Assembly (NCBI RefSeq): GCF_010975035.1
Contig: NZ_JAAIUV010000004.1
Coordinates: forward strand, 1 to 64,000
Direction: 5' to 3'
Source of the DNA: Neobacillus thermocopriae
GTDB lineage: Bacteria; Bacillota; Bacilli; Bacillales; Cytobacillaceae
Length of the DNA stretch: 64,000 nucleotides
Both the position numbers and the translations under genes were made by a program. Below, piece after piece: positions 1 through 8,304 of this stretch; the stretch's first letter is position 1; every line of letters starts with the position of its first letter. The notes under the pieces are model-generated. The model saw only the letters and a list, made by a program, of their open reading frames with translations. It searched no databases and had not been told where the DNA came from.

Positions 1-96
1 CTTAAAAAATTGTCCATGCAGGCGATGCTTACTTTTGCTGCAATGAATTTAAAGAAACTGGCAAACTGGACTTGGACTAGTCCAAAAATGGTATAA
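1..96 (+). mobile_element. C-terminal end of an IS1182-family transposase (partial)
   Basis: The window opens inside a reading frame of 31 codons ending at a TAA at 94-96. The residues MQAMLTFAAMNLKKLANWTW, read from position 16, are typical of the extreme C-terminus of IS1182-type DDE transposases. The rest of the gene lies outside the window. A perfect inverted repeat (TTGACCCC/GGGGTCAA) follows the stop at once. Family assignment is from memory of the motif, not a search; intactness cannot be judged. Confidence 0.7.
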
Positions 97-99
97 TAA

Positions 100-118
100 T
101 TGACCCCGTAGGGGTCAA
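100..118. repeat. Perfect inverted repeat after transposase stop
   Basis: TTGACCCC-gta-GGGGTCAA lies four bases after the transposase stop codon. It could be part of the element end or a transcription stop. There is no T-run directly after it, so a classical terminator is less likely. Confidence 0.4.
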
Positions 119-158
119 ATTAAAGTTTATATAGACCACAAATTGCTTAAAATTTGAA

Positions 159-231
159 AAGGCATTTCGAATTAAGCTTATTCGGAATGCCTTTTGTCTA
201 CAATCTGAAAAGACCATTGAATGGTCTTTTT
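159..231 (+). terminator. Two consecutive hairpins, probable terminators
   Basis: The first hairpin pairs AAGGCATTtCGAAT with ATTCGgAATGCCTT and ends in TTTT (159-195). The second pairs AAAAGACCATT with AATGGTCTTTT (208-230) and ends in a T-rich tail. Both fit rightward termination behind the transposase. The second also lies downstream of the small leftward reading frame at 287-367. Confidence 0.55.
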
Positions 232-286
232 TCTTTTGAAATGCGATACTTTTTTGCAAAAATCAACTACTTCAATAATCTTTAGT

Positions 287-367
287 TTAATTATTGGGAT
301 ATTTCCTAGTCTTTCCGAATAAAGCCGTGGCAATAGCGCTGAAAAAACTCCCCAATGCTTCAATCAT
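287..367 (-). CDS. Possible 26-residue amphipathic peptide
   Basis: An ATG at 367 is preceded by AGAGGTGA at normal spacing and opens a 26-codon frame ending in TAA. The product starts MIEALGSFFSAIATALFG and ends in a basic, polar tail (KTRKYPNN). The N-terminal two thirds could form a hydrophobic helix, as in small membrane-active peptides or type I toxins, but I recognise no family. The only support is the ribosome site and composition, so this is a candidate rather than an established gene. Confidence 0.35.
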   Translation of the reverse strand: MIEALGSFFSAIATALFGKTRKYPNN

Positions 368-498
368 TTCCCGTTCACCTCTACAAAGGAAGAATATATA
401 TTAATTCCAATAATACCATATTATTGAAATTAATAATAAAAAAAATTTTTGATTTGCTTTTTATATATATCCAAACTTTGTTATATTAGCTCATACTT

Positions 499-1134
499 TT
501 AAAAAGTATGAGCTAAGTCTTTTGCTTTTGCAATCGCATTGGCTTTTATTTCCTCTGCTTGGTCCGGCTTCGCATTATGACCTTCCACAAATAAACCTTC
601 AAAAGAAGGAACTCCGAAGAATTTCATAATGATATCTAAATAGCGATGGCCCATTTCCATTTGCGCTGCAGGGCCTTCTGAGTAAAATCCTCCCCTAGCT
701 TGAATATGAAGAGCTTTTTTATCTGTCAAAAGACCAATCGGCCCATTTTCTGTATATTTAAAGGTTTTACCAGCAACAGCTACTGCATCAATATAAGCTT
801 TCATAACCGGTGGAAATGAAAAATTCCATAATGGTGTGACAAAGATATATTTATCCGCATTAACAAATTGATCACAAATTTCAGACAGTCTCCCTACTTT
901 GGCTTTCTCATCAGTGGATAGCTCCTCAAACGCCTTCCCTTCTCTTAGCTTTCCCCATCCATTAAATACATCCGTATCGATCTGAGGGATATATTCCTTA
1001 TAGAGATCTATATGGGTAATTTCATGAGAAGGATGAACTTCTTTATAAGTATCAATAAACGCTTTTCCTACAGCCATACTATATGACTTCGTTTCATCAT
1101 GTGGATGTGCAGTTATATATAATACTTTTGTCAA
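499..1134 (-). CDS. azoR: FMN-dependent NADH-azoreductase (AcpD/AzoR type)
   Basis: A flavodoxin-like-fold oxidoreductase of 211 residues, the usual family length. It is expected to reduce azo dyes and quinones in the cytoplasm with NADH and FMN. Visible features: the N-terminal strand and phosphate-binding stretch ([14 protein letters not shown]), the [18 protein letters not shown] segment near residue 100 that holds FMN, and the ARGG loop near 147. The start is TTG at 1134: AAAGG lies 10 bases upstream and the nearby ATG is out of frame. A palindrome (AGCTCATACTTTT and its complement) overlaps the stop codon. Physiological substrate unknown. Confidence 0.9.
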   Translation of the reverse strand: MTKVLYITAHPHDETKSYSMAVGKAFIDTYKEVHPSHEITHIDLYKEYIPQIDTDVFNGWGKLREGKAFEELSTDEKAKVGRLSEICDQFVNADKYIFVTPLWNFSFPPVMKAYIDAVAVAGKTFKYTENGPIGLLTDKKALHIQARGGFYSEGPAAQMEMGHRYLDIIMKFFGVPSFEGLFVEGHNAKPDQAEEIKANAIAKAKDLAHTF

Positions 1135-1700
1135 TTTTCATCAACCTTTCTTTCATTTCATTTTTCATTTTAGTTTGTGAAAAATGAAAAATATTATCTA
1201 ATCACAAATACCTCATTTACATCCACTACTGTTTATTATTACATTAATTAATTAAATCCTGGACATCATGGAAAATTTCAATCAGTGGAGTTAAATTTAA
1301 ATATTTGCTTAAAGGAATGTTGGATTACTTCCAAACATAAGAGATATACTAGAGCAATAAAATGCACACAATCTTTTTCTACTTTGATCGGAATTTGATG
1401 AATTCTTGTACAAAAACAATTTCCTTGGGTGGAATCTTTTATAGGTAAAAAAAGAACCTTTGAGCATATGTCAAAGGTTAAAGGAAGAGCTTCACGTATT
1501 GACGGAAACTCTCTTAAAAGTAGGAGGTCTAAACACAGAAGAATTTTTACAAATGTATTTTACCATTTTCTAAATATTCAATCCATCATTTAAAGCTGTA
1601 AAGTATAAAAGTGAATCAAAAGTCGGAATTATTCTAATTCGATTGTTACAATTCCCTCCATTCCCCATCATTCTTTATGCCTATTTATTTTTAAAAAGTT
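1135..1700. other. Intergenic stretch, possible coding remnant
   Basis: Between azoR and the tre control region I see no intact gene. At 1445-1573 a frame of 42 codons without a start reads like protein (residues RLKEELHVLTETLLKVGGLN) and may be the decayed end of a lost gene. An inverted repeat, AACCTTTGA...TCAAAGGTT, lies at 1455-1479 inside it. Everything else is AT-rich with no recognised motif. Confidence 0.3.
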
Positions 1701-1712
1701 ATTACAATGTGA

Positions 1713-1771
1713 TTGACAAACCTGTATATACAAGTTAAAATGAAAACGTAATCAAAACTTGTATATACAGG
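1713..1771 (+). promoter_or_regulatory. tre promoter with two TreR-type operators and a cre box
   Basis: A sigma-A promoter is clear: TTGACA (1713-1718), 17 bases, TAAAAT (1736-1741). The spacer holds CCTGTATATACAAG (1721-1734), and its mirror CTTGTATATACAGG lies at 1758-1771. These match the palindromic operator type bound by TreR in Bacillus. Between them, at 1740-1755, ATGAAAACGTAATCAA fits the catabolite response consensus WTGNAANCGNWWNCAW fully. Expected behaviour: repression by TreR without trehalose-6-phosphate and by CcpA on good sugars. Confidence 0.88.
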
Positions 1772-1882
1772 TTAACGATTAATGTTCATGAAACCGCAAT
1801 CATTCGCCTGTAAAACGTACAAGACATCTATAAAAAAGAGGAGAATCTTGGGAGTATTCCCATTTTGACGGGGGGAAAATTA

Positions 1883-3307
1883 ATGACAAAGTTTACTGAA
1901 CCTGCAAAAGAATTGGTTCAACACATTGGCGGTAAAGAAAATATCGCAGCGGTCACACATTGTGCTACAAGGATGAGATTCGTATTAAATGACCCGAGTA
2001 AAGCGGACGTAAAAAAAATTGAATCCATTAAACTTGTAAAAGGTACTTTTACACAAGCAGGTCAATTCCAGGTTATTATCGGTAACGAAGTTGCTTCATT
2101 TTATCAAGAATTTATTAAAATTGCTGGTGTAAGCGAAACTTCTAAAGAGGAAGCGAAAGTCGCAGCTAAACAAAACATGAACTGGCTTCAGCGAATGATT
2201 GCTCATCTTGCTGATATTTTTACACCATTAATTCCAGCTCTTGTAGTTGGCGGTCTTATTCTCGGTTTCCGAAATGTCATTGGTGATATCAAATTATTAG
2301 AAGATGGAACAAAATCAATTATCGAAGTATCCCAATTTTGGGCAGGAGTTCACTCCTTCCTATGGCTGATTGGAGAAGCAGTCTTTCACTTCCTTCCTGT
2401 CGGCATCACTTGGTCCATTGCTAGAAAAATGGGAGCCTCACCGATTCTTGGGATCGTATTGGGGATTACTCTCGTTTCACCACAATTATTAAATGCGTAT
2501 GGCGTAGCAGGTGCAGAAGAAATCCCAGTTTGGGATTTTGGCTTTGCTAAAGTTGAGATGATTGGGTACCAAGCACAAGTCATTCCTGCGATTTTAGCCG
2601 GATTTTTATTAGCTTACTTAGAAACAAGATTACGTAAAATTGTTCCAAACTCTATTTCCATGATTGTTGTTCCATTTTTTGCATTAATTCCAACTGTATT
2701 AATTGCCCATACAGTTTTAGGCCCTATCGGATGGACAGTTGGATCATGGATCTCTGATATCGTTTACTCTAGCTTAACTTCTGCTTTTGGCTGGTTGTTT
2801 GCAGCAATCTTTGGTTTTGCTTATGCTCCACTTGTTATTACTGGTCTGCATCATATGACAAATGCAATTGATCTACAATTAATGAGTGAATTTGGCGGTA
2901 CAAATTTATGGCCAATGATCGCATTATCAAATATTGCTCAAGGTTCAGCGGTTGTAGCAATGATTTATCTAAACCGTAAAAATGAAGAAGAAAAACAAGT
3001 ATCCATACCGGCTGCCATCTCTTGTTACTTAGGGGTTACAGAGCCAGCTATGTTCGGGATTAATTTAAAATATGGATTCCCATTCCTCGCTGCAATGATT
3101 GGTTCAATGACAGCGGCAGTTGTATCAGTTGGTTCCAATGTAATGGCGAACTCCATCGGTGTTGGTGGTCTGCCAGGTATTTTATCTATCCAAGCACAGC
3201 ACATGATTATGTTTGCTGTTGCAATGCTTGTTGCAATTGTTGTCCCATTCCTATTAACAATTGTTTTTGCAAAAACCGGTATGAACAAATTTTCATTTAA
3301 AAAATAA
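1883..3307 (+). CDS. treP: Trehalose-specific PTS enzyme IIBC
   Basis: A membrane sugar transporter that imports trehalose as trehalose-6-phosphate, using phosphate from the general PTS. The N-terminal EIIB domain (about residues 1-90) has the phosphocysteine in THCATR (Cys27). Residues 105-474 form the EIIC channel with about ten membrane segments, including GLHHMTNAIDLQL and CYLGVTEPAMFGINLKYGFP. No IIA domain is fused, so a glucose-type IIA must be borrowed, as in B. subtilis. The ATG at 1883 is preferred because GGGGGGAAA precedes it; an upstream in-frame TTG has no proper site. First gene of treP-treA-treR. Confidence 0.95.
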   Translation: MTKFTEPAKELVQHIGGKENIAAVTHCATRMRFVLNDPSKADVKKIESIKLVKGTFTQAGQFQVIIGNEVASFYQEFIKIAGVSETSKEEAKVAAKQNMNWLQRMIAHLADIFTPLIPALVVGGLILGFRNVIGDIKLLEDGTKSIIEVSQFWAGVHSFLWLIGEAVFHFLPVGITWSIARKMGASPILGIVLGITLVSPQLLNAYGVAGAEEIPVWDFGFAKVEMIGYQAQVIPAILAGFLLAYLETRLRKIVPNSISMIVVPFFALIPTVLIAHTVLGPIGWTVGSWISDIVYSSLTSAFGWLFAAIFGFAYAPLVITGLHHMTNAIDLQLMSEFGGTNLWPMIALSNIAQGSAVVAMIYLNRKNEEEKQVSIPAAISCYLGVTEPAMFGINLKYGFPFLAAMIGSMTAAVVSVGSNVMANSIGVGGLPGILSIQAQHMIMFAVAMLVAIVVPFLLTIVFAKTGMNKFSFKK

Positions 3308-3372
3308 AACTCCATGTAGGAGGGAGAACATCTCCCTCCTTTTCACATTAAAATAATAGGCAGGTGTTTAAA

Positions 3373-5040
3373 GTGTCAGCAACATGGTGGAAAAATGCTG
3401 TCGTTTATCAAATCTACCCAAAAAGCTTTAAAGATACTACAGGAAACGGAACTGGTGATCTCCGTGGTATCATTGAAAAACTCGATTATTTAAAGAAATT
3501 GGGTGTAGACGTACTTTGGCTGACGCCAATATATAAATCACCACAAAGAGATAACGGATATGATATTAGTGATTACTATTCCATTCATGAAGATTATGGA
3601 ACAATGGAAGACTTTGATGCCCTACTCGAGGCTGCCCATCAACGAGGGCTAAAAATCATGATGGATATCGTTGTCAACCACACATCTACCGAACATGAAT
3701 GGTTTAAACAATCAAGGTCGTCTAAAGATAATCCTTATCGTGATTTTTATATTTGGAGAGATGGAAAAAATGGACAACCTCCTACGAACTGGCAATCTAA
3801 ATTTGGTGGATCAGCTTGGGAATATGATGAACACACGGGTCAGTATTACCTACACTTGTTCGATGTTACACAAGCAGACCTCAATTGGGAAAATGAAAAG
3901 GTTCGTGAAGCCATATATGAAATGATGCATTTTTGGCTCAAAAAAGGGGTTGATGGGTTCCGCCTTGATGTTATTAATTTAATCTCAAAAGATCAACAAT
4001 TTCCTGAAGATGACACGGATGGACGAAAATTTTATACAGATGGACCAAGAATTCATGAATTCCTTCATGAAATGAACGAGAGAGTTTTTTCAAAATACGA
4101 TATGATTACGGTCGGTGAAATGTCTTCTACCTCCATTGATAATTGTATCAAGTATACTAACCCGGATCGTGAAGAACTTAACATGACATTTAGCTTCCAT
4201 CACCTTAAAGTCGATTACCCTAATGGAGAAAAATGGACCAAGGCTGATTTTGACTTCTTAGCATTGAAAAAGATTTTGTCAGATTGGCAGATCGAAATGA
4301 ATCGGGGGGGTGGCTGGAATGCCCTTTTCTGGTGTAATCATGACCAGCCACGTGTTGTTTCTCGCTTTGGGAATGATGGAAAATATCACATTGAATCGGC
4401 GAAAATGTTAGCAACCGCCATTCATATGATGCAAGGTACCCCATATATTTATCAAGGGGAAGAATTGGGTATGACGAATCCAAACTTTGATTCTATTGAA
4501 AAATATCGTGATGTTGAATCATTAAATATGTTTCATATCCTGAAACAAAAAGGTCTTGAAGAAAAAGAGATTATTGAAATTTTAAAACAAAAATCACGGG
4601 ATAATTCTCGTACACCTGTACAGTGGGACTCCAGCAAGAATGCCGGATTTACGACAGGAACTCCATGGATTGATATAGCAGATAATTATAAAGAAATTAA
4701 TGCAGAGAAAGCATTGCAAGATCCAGATTCTATCTTTTATCATTACCAAAAATTAATTCAATTACGTAAAGAGTATGATGTGATAACCGAAGGTAATTAT
4801 GAACTACTATTAGAAGACAGTAATGATATTTTTGCCTATGTCAGAACGTATGGAACAGAAAAACTGTTAGTCATAAACAATTTTTATGGTAAAGAAACAA
4901 AAGCCGTTCTCCCTTCTTCTTTAAATCTTGATGAATGGAAGAGTGAAATGTTAATCTCTAATTATAATGATTCTTCGGAGCTTAGAAAGGAACTTCTTCT
5001 TCGTCCGTATGAATCCATTGTGTATTATTTAAAAAAGTGA
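3373..5040 (+). CDS. treA: Trehalose-6-phosphate hydrolase (alpha,alpha-phosphotrehalase)
   Basis: A cytoplasmic glycoside hydrolase of family 13 that splits trehalose-6-phosphate into glucose and glucose-6-phosphate. GH13 landmarks are present: MMDIVVNHT near residue 100, GFRLDVI with nucleophile Asp199, TVGEM with acid/base Glu249, and CNHDQPR with Asp324. The length of 555 residues is normal. Two GTG codons compete as start. GTG 3373 has GGCAGG nine bases upstream, whereas GTG 3364 overlaps that site. It follows treP by 65 bases and shares the tre promoter. Distinction from oligo-1,6-glucosidase rests mainly on the tre neighbourhood. Confidence 0.94.
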   Translation: MSATWWKNAVVYQIYPKSFKDTTGNGTGDLRGIIEKLDYLKKLGVDVLWLTPIYKSPQRDNGYDISDYYSIHEDYGTMEDFDALLEAAHQRGLKIMMDIVVNHTSTEHEWFKQSRSSKDNPYRDFYIWRDGKNGQPPTNWQSKFGGSAWEYDEHTGQYYLHLFDVTQADLNWENEKVREAIYEMMHFWLKKGVDGFRLDVINLISKDQQFPEDDTDGRKFYTDGPRIHEFLHEMNERVFSKYDMITVGEMSSTSIDNCIKYTNPDREELNMTFSFHHLKVDYPNGEKWTKADFDFLALKKILSDWQIEMNRGGGWNALFWCNHDQPRVVSRFGNDGKYHIESAKMLATAIHMMQGTPYIYQGEELGMTNPNFDSIEKYRDVESLNMFHILKQKGLEEKEIIEILKQKSRDNSRTPVQWDSSKNAGFTTGTPWIDIADNYKEINAEKALQDPDSIFYHYQKLIQLRKEYDVITEGNYELLLEDSNDIFAYVRTYGTEKLLVINNFYGKETKAVLPSSLNLDEWKSEMLISNYNDSSELRKELLLRPYESIVYYLKK

Positions 5041-5053
5041 TTGGAGATCCTGT

Positions 5054-5770
5054 ATGACGAACAAGTATCTAACCATATATAACCAATTAATTGAGCAAAT
5101 CAAAAGTGGAAAAATTCCACCTCAGACACTACTTCCCTCTGAAAATGAACTTAGTGAACAATATCAAACTTCAAGGGAAACAATTAGAAAAGCCTTAAAT
5201 TTGCTCTCACAAAATGGGTATATCCAAAAGGTTAGAGGGAAAGGTTCGATTGTCATTGACGTCTCAAAATTTGACTTTCCTGTGTCCGGATTAGTAAGTT
5301 TTAAAGAACTTTCAGGAAAAATGGCAAATAAGCCAAAGACTATTGTCAACCAGCTTGAATTAATTAAACCGGACAGCTTTATTCGTCAACAACTTCAGCT
5401 TTCGGGAAAGGATCAAGTTTGGAAGATTGTTAGGACAAGGGAAATTGGCGGAGAAAAAATTATTTTAGACAAAGATTATTTAAACTATAAATATGTTCCT
5501 TCTTTGACAGAAGAAATCTGTTCCGATTCTATTTATCAATATCTTGAAAATGAATTAAATTTGGCCATCAGCTTTGCCAAAAAAGAAATTGTGGTTCAGG
5601 AACCTTCACTGGAGGATCGCGAACTATTAGATCTTGATGGGTTTCATAATGTCGTGGTGATTAAAAGCCATGTATACCTCGACGATGCTAGCCTTTTTCA
5701 ATATACCGAATCGCGACATCGGCCAGACAAATTTCGCTTTGTCGACTTTGCACGTAGACCGCAAAGGTAA
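5054..5770 (+). CDS. treR: Trehalose operon repressor, GntR family
   Basis: A GntR/HutC-type regulator of 238 residues. The N-terminal winged helix (about 1-70) contains the typical SEQYQTSRETIRKALNLLSQNGYI and RGKGSIV. Residues 85-235 form a UTRA ligand domain that in TreR binds trehalose-6-phosphate. ATG 5054 has GGAG seven bases upstream and lies 14 bases after treA, so it is co-transcribed. The palindromes upstream of treP are the expected targets. Repressor and operators are consistent but the link is inferred from family and position. Confidence 0.93.
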   Translation: MTNKYLTIYNQLIEQIKSGKIPPQTLLPSENELSEQYQTSRETIRKALNLLSQNGYIQKVRGKGSIVIDVSKFDFPVSGLVSFKELSGKMANKPKTIVNQLELIKPDSFIRQQLQLSGKDQVWKIVRTREIGGEKIILDKDYLNYKYVPSLTEEICSDSIYQYLENELNLAISFAKKEIVVQEPSLEDRELLDLDGFHNVVVIKSHVYLDDASLFQYTESRHRPDKFRFVDFARRPQR

Positions 5771-5779
5771 AATCTTTTA

Positions 5780-5812
5780 GACCTCCTTCCACTGGATGGA
5801 GGTCATTTTTTT
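5780..5812 (+). terminator. Terminator of the tre operon
   Basis: GACCTCC pairs with GGAGGTC across an 11-base loop and is followed by ATTTTTTT. It lies 10 bases after treR. Confidence 0.85.
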
Positions 5813-5920
5813 AATGAAAAATATGTTTGCTTTCGACATTAAAGAATAATCAGCAGGGAAATTTTTGTGCTCTCTCCCTACTATTCAAACAACATTGAAT
5901 CTCTTTCACTCTTCGTGTTT

Positions 5921-6040
5921 CCTTTATCTCAGTTGGAGAGCTCCACAAGGAAGGCTCCGGCAGCATAACATCGCACGACCGAAAGCGATAGCTTTTGGGA
6001 GGAGGTCATACGCCACTGACCAGGGCGCTTACGCTTTTCT
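5921..6040 (-). repeat. Dispersed intergenic repeat, copy R1
   Basis: Read on the minus strand it starts AGAAAAGCGTAAGCGCCC, continues with a CCTCCTCCcAAAAGCTATcG segment and CTTTCGGTCGTGCGATG, and closely matches copy R4 at 40514 onward. It begins at the stop codon of the N-acetyltransferase gene. No coding capacity. It resembles the GC-richer AGAAAAGCGCAAGCG elements common between genes in Bacillus-type genomes. Confidence 0.75.
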
Positions 6041-6821
6041 ATATAGTTAATCCAAAATATTGCTTTGCCAACAATTTAAATTTATCCAAAGTTACCTCTT
6101 CTTTTAATTCATTTCCAGCTATCCGTTGTGTAAAAGACGTGTCTGTTAACACCATTACCCCATTATCTATTAACTTGGTTACTAGGAACTTTTTATTAAA
6201 AGGTGAAAATGGATGCTCGACAATGATTTTTTGAATTTCATTTAATTCATGTTCATTTTCGATTCGTATGGATGGATCAAAGGCATAACCTAGAACCCAA
6301 TCAGAATGGCGATGCTTTAATTTCATCTCCATTACATAATTACCATGGTCAGTAACCATCTTTCTTACGCGAAAATCTCCATTTCTCGATGAAACTACTT
6401 GACCATTCATTGGAACAGGTGTTAGAGGTAAATTTCCCCCAAATCCCGTATCAATGATATATTGTTCACCATTAAAAGTTAATAAAATCGCAACATGCGT
6501 TCTACCGGTTGGACTAAAAGTCTGCAATGTTTGTTCAAAAACAACCGCACTAATTAGTTCCACTTCAAACCCATTTTCCAATAAAAAATAATATAGAATC
6601 GAATTTAATTCATAACAAAGTCCTCCTTCTTTCTTTTTTAAGATTTTATCCACGACATTTACTTTAGAAACGTCTTTCATATTCTTGTTTATAATACAAA
6701 TATTTTCGAATGGGATTGTATTTGCCGTTTTTTCTAATACATCAGACAATTTGTCAAAAGTAATTTTTTCGTTTTCGGAAAAACCTATTCTTGCCCGAAA
6801 CAGTTTATTTAATTCCCTCAT
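6039..6821 (-). CDS. Arylamine N-acetyltransferase
   Basis: A cytoplasmic enzyme that moves acetyl from acetyl-CoA to arylamines and hydrazines. The cysteine-protease-like triad is visible with textbook spacing: Cys69 in GGLCYELN, His109 in RTHVAIL, Asp124 in IIDTGFGGN. The length of 260 residues is usual. The second of two close ATGs (6821) is chosen because GGAGG lies nine bases upstream; the first is only three bases from it. The stop codon TAG is immediately adjacent to repeat R1. Single gene, no operon partner seen. Confidence 0.92.
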   Translation of the reverse strand: MRELNKLFRARIGFSENEKITFDKLSDVLEKTANTIPFENICIINKNMKDVSKVNVVDKILKKKEGGLCYELNSILYYFLLENGFEVELISAVVFEQTLQTFSPTGRTHVAILLTFNGEQYIIDTGFGGNLPLTPVPMNGQVVSSRNGDFRVRKMVTDHGNYVMEMKLKHRHSDWVLGYAFDPSIRIENEHELNEIQKIIVEHPFSPFNKKFLVTKLIDNGVMVLTDTSFTQRIAGNELKEEVTLDKFKLLAKQYFGLTI

Positions 6822-6902
6822 TTTCATACTCCTCCAACCCTTTTACTCTTATTCACTTACTGTGTTAAAATGACAGTAATTTATGGATGAGGTGATGCTT
6901 GG

Positions 6903-7580
6903 ATGTGCGGCCGTTTTACCTTAACTGCGACGATTGAACAAATTATGGATCGTTTTGATATACAAGCTTTCCTAGATGAAGAAAATTTTGCTCCTAATTA
7001 TAATATTGCACCATCCCAGAATGTCCTGGCAATTATTAACGATGGGAAATTTAACCGAATGGGGTTCTTAAAATGGGGCCTGATTCCCCCATGGGCGAAG
7101 GATCCGTCCATCGGCAATAAACTGATAAATGCTCGTGCTGAAACAATATCTGAAAAACCAAGTTTTCGCCATGCTTTTAAAAATAAAAGATGTTTAATTA
7201 TTGCAGACGGATTTTACGAATGGAAGCGAAATAGTGACCATTCAAAAACACCAATGAGAATCAAATTAAAGTCAAATTCTTTATTCGGAATGGCGGGTAT
7301 TTGGGAGCAATGGAAATCTCCTAATGGGAAATCTGTCTTCACTTGTTCAATCATTACTACCACACCGAATAAATTGATGATAGATATTCATAACCGAATG
7401 CCGGTCATCTTAAAACGAGAAGATGAAAAAGATTGGTTAGATCCTACCATAAAAGATACGAAATTACTAAAGGACTTTCTTGTCCCGTTTGATCCAAACC
7501 AAATGGAAGCCTATCAAGTTTCATCTTTAGTGAATTCAACTAAAAATAACTCCATTGAACTGATTCAAAAAATTTGTTAG
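6903..7580 (+). CDS. SOS response-associated peptidase family protein (YedK/HMCES)
   Basis: A SRAP-domain protein of 225 residues. Members crosslink to abasic sites in single-stranded DNA through the N-terminal cysteine after removal of Met. Cys2 opens the protein (MCGRFTL). Also seen: NARAETISEKPSF in the middle, IADGFYEWKR with the conserved Glu, and HNRMPVIL with the conserved His. AGGTGAT lies upstream of ATG 6903. Divergent from the N-acetyltransferase; no LexA-type box was recognised upstream. Confidence 0.93.
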   Translation: MCGRFTLTATIEQIMDRFDIQAFLDEENFAPNYNIAPSQNVLAIINDGKFNRMGFLKWGLIPPWAKDPSIGNKLINARAETISEKPSFRHAFKNKRCLIIADGFYEWKRNSDHSKTPMRIKLKSNSLFGMAGIWEQWKSPNGKSVFTCSIITTTPNKLMIDIHNRMPVILKREDEKDWLDPTIKDTKLLKDFLVPFDPNQMEAYQVSSLVNSTKNNSIELIQKIC

Positions 7581-7590
7581 TGCCCATTTT

Positions 7591-7948
7591 TGTAAAAAAG
7601 GACAAGTTACCTACAACTTGTCCAAGCTTGAACATATATTTATACTAACCCATTAAATTTTCCTTCTTAATAAAAGCGGTTATTACCGCTTTCTTTTTTT
7701 ACTTCATTTTTTATCATTCCATTATATTCAGATGAAAAACATCAAAGTCTAACAAAGATAGGAAAATCAACATTTTAGATTTTTAATAAAGGGAGTATTT
7801 TACCAGGGATGTTTGGAAGTTAAACGAATCATAAATATGCTCGTATTACATGTTAGGGATTGAGGGTCATTCTAATTTCCCATATCTTCATTCCCCTCCC
7901 AAATTTATAACACGATATACTTTTTTTATTCTGCTTAAAAAAATAAAT
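7591..7948 (+). repeat. Tandem duplication, unit 1 (hairpin plus terminator plus linker)
   Basis: Positions 7591-7700 are nearly identical to 7949-8056, giving a period of about 358 bases. The shared core has GGACAAGTT-acctac-AACTTGTCC (7600-7623), a stretch with CATATATTTATACTAACCC, and the terminator AAAGCGGT-tatt-ACCGCTTT followed by T7 (7673-7700). The linker (7701-7948) is diverged from its partner but still alignable, for example ATTACATGTTAGGGATTGAG. This unit also ends transcription from the YedK gene. No protein is encoded. Confidence 0.8.
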
Positions 7949-8300
7949 GTAAAATGGACAAGTTACCTACAACTTGTCCAAGCTTGAACATATATTTATA
8001 CTAACCCATTAAATTTTCCTTCTTTATAAAAGCGGTCATACCGCTTTCTTTTTTATTTTTTTAATTCATGTTAAAACATCGAAACTTAACAAAATCCTGA
8101 AAATCACCTTTTTAGAAAAAAGTGAGTAATTCACAGTATTAAGATCAAATGTATCGTAAATTTCCCACTATTACATGTTAGAGATTGAGAATATATCTAT
8201 TTCCCGTATCTAAATTCCCTTATTATAATCATGGCACAATATACTTTTTTGATGCTGCTTGGGAATAATAAAGATGTAGGATATTATGATGGGGCTGGAT
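7949..8300 (+). repeat. Tandem duplication, unit 2, leading into the K+ channel gene
   Basis: Second copy of the 358-base unit: hairpin GGACAAGTT...AACTTGTCC (7956-7979), terminator AAAGCGGT-cat-ACCGCTTT plus T-run (8029-8056), then a linker with ATTACATGTTAGAGATTGAG. The end of this linker is the upstream region of the channel gene at 8305. The two cores are far better conserved than the linkers, which suggests selection on the hairpins, possibly as a small RNA. Confidence 0.75.
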
Positions 8301-8304
8301 TCAG

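Noticed and set aside
73-97. TTGGACTAGTCCAA palindrome and TATAAT as a promoter/operator
   Set aside because: Both lie inside the last codons of the transposase frame; the palindrome is explained by its codons and no -35 is well spaced.
1445-1573. Protein-like 42-codon stretch between azoR and treP
   Set aside because: No start codon or ribosome site and no recognised family; kept only as a possible remnant.
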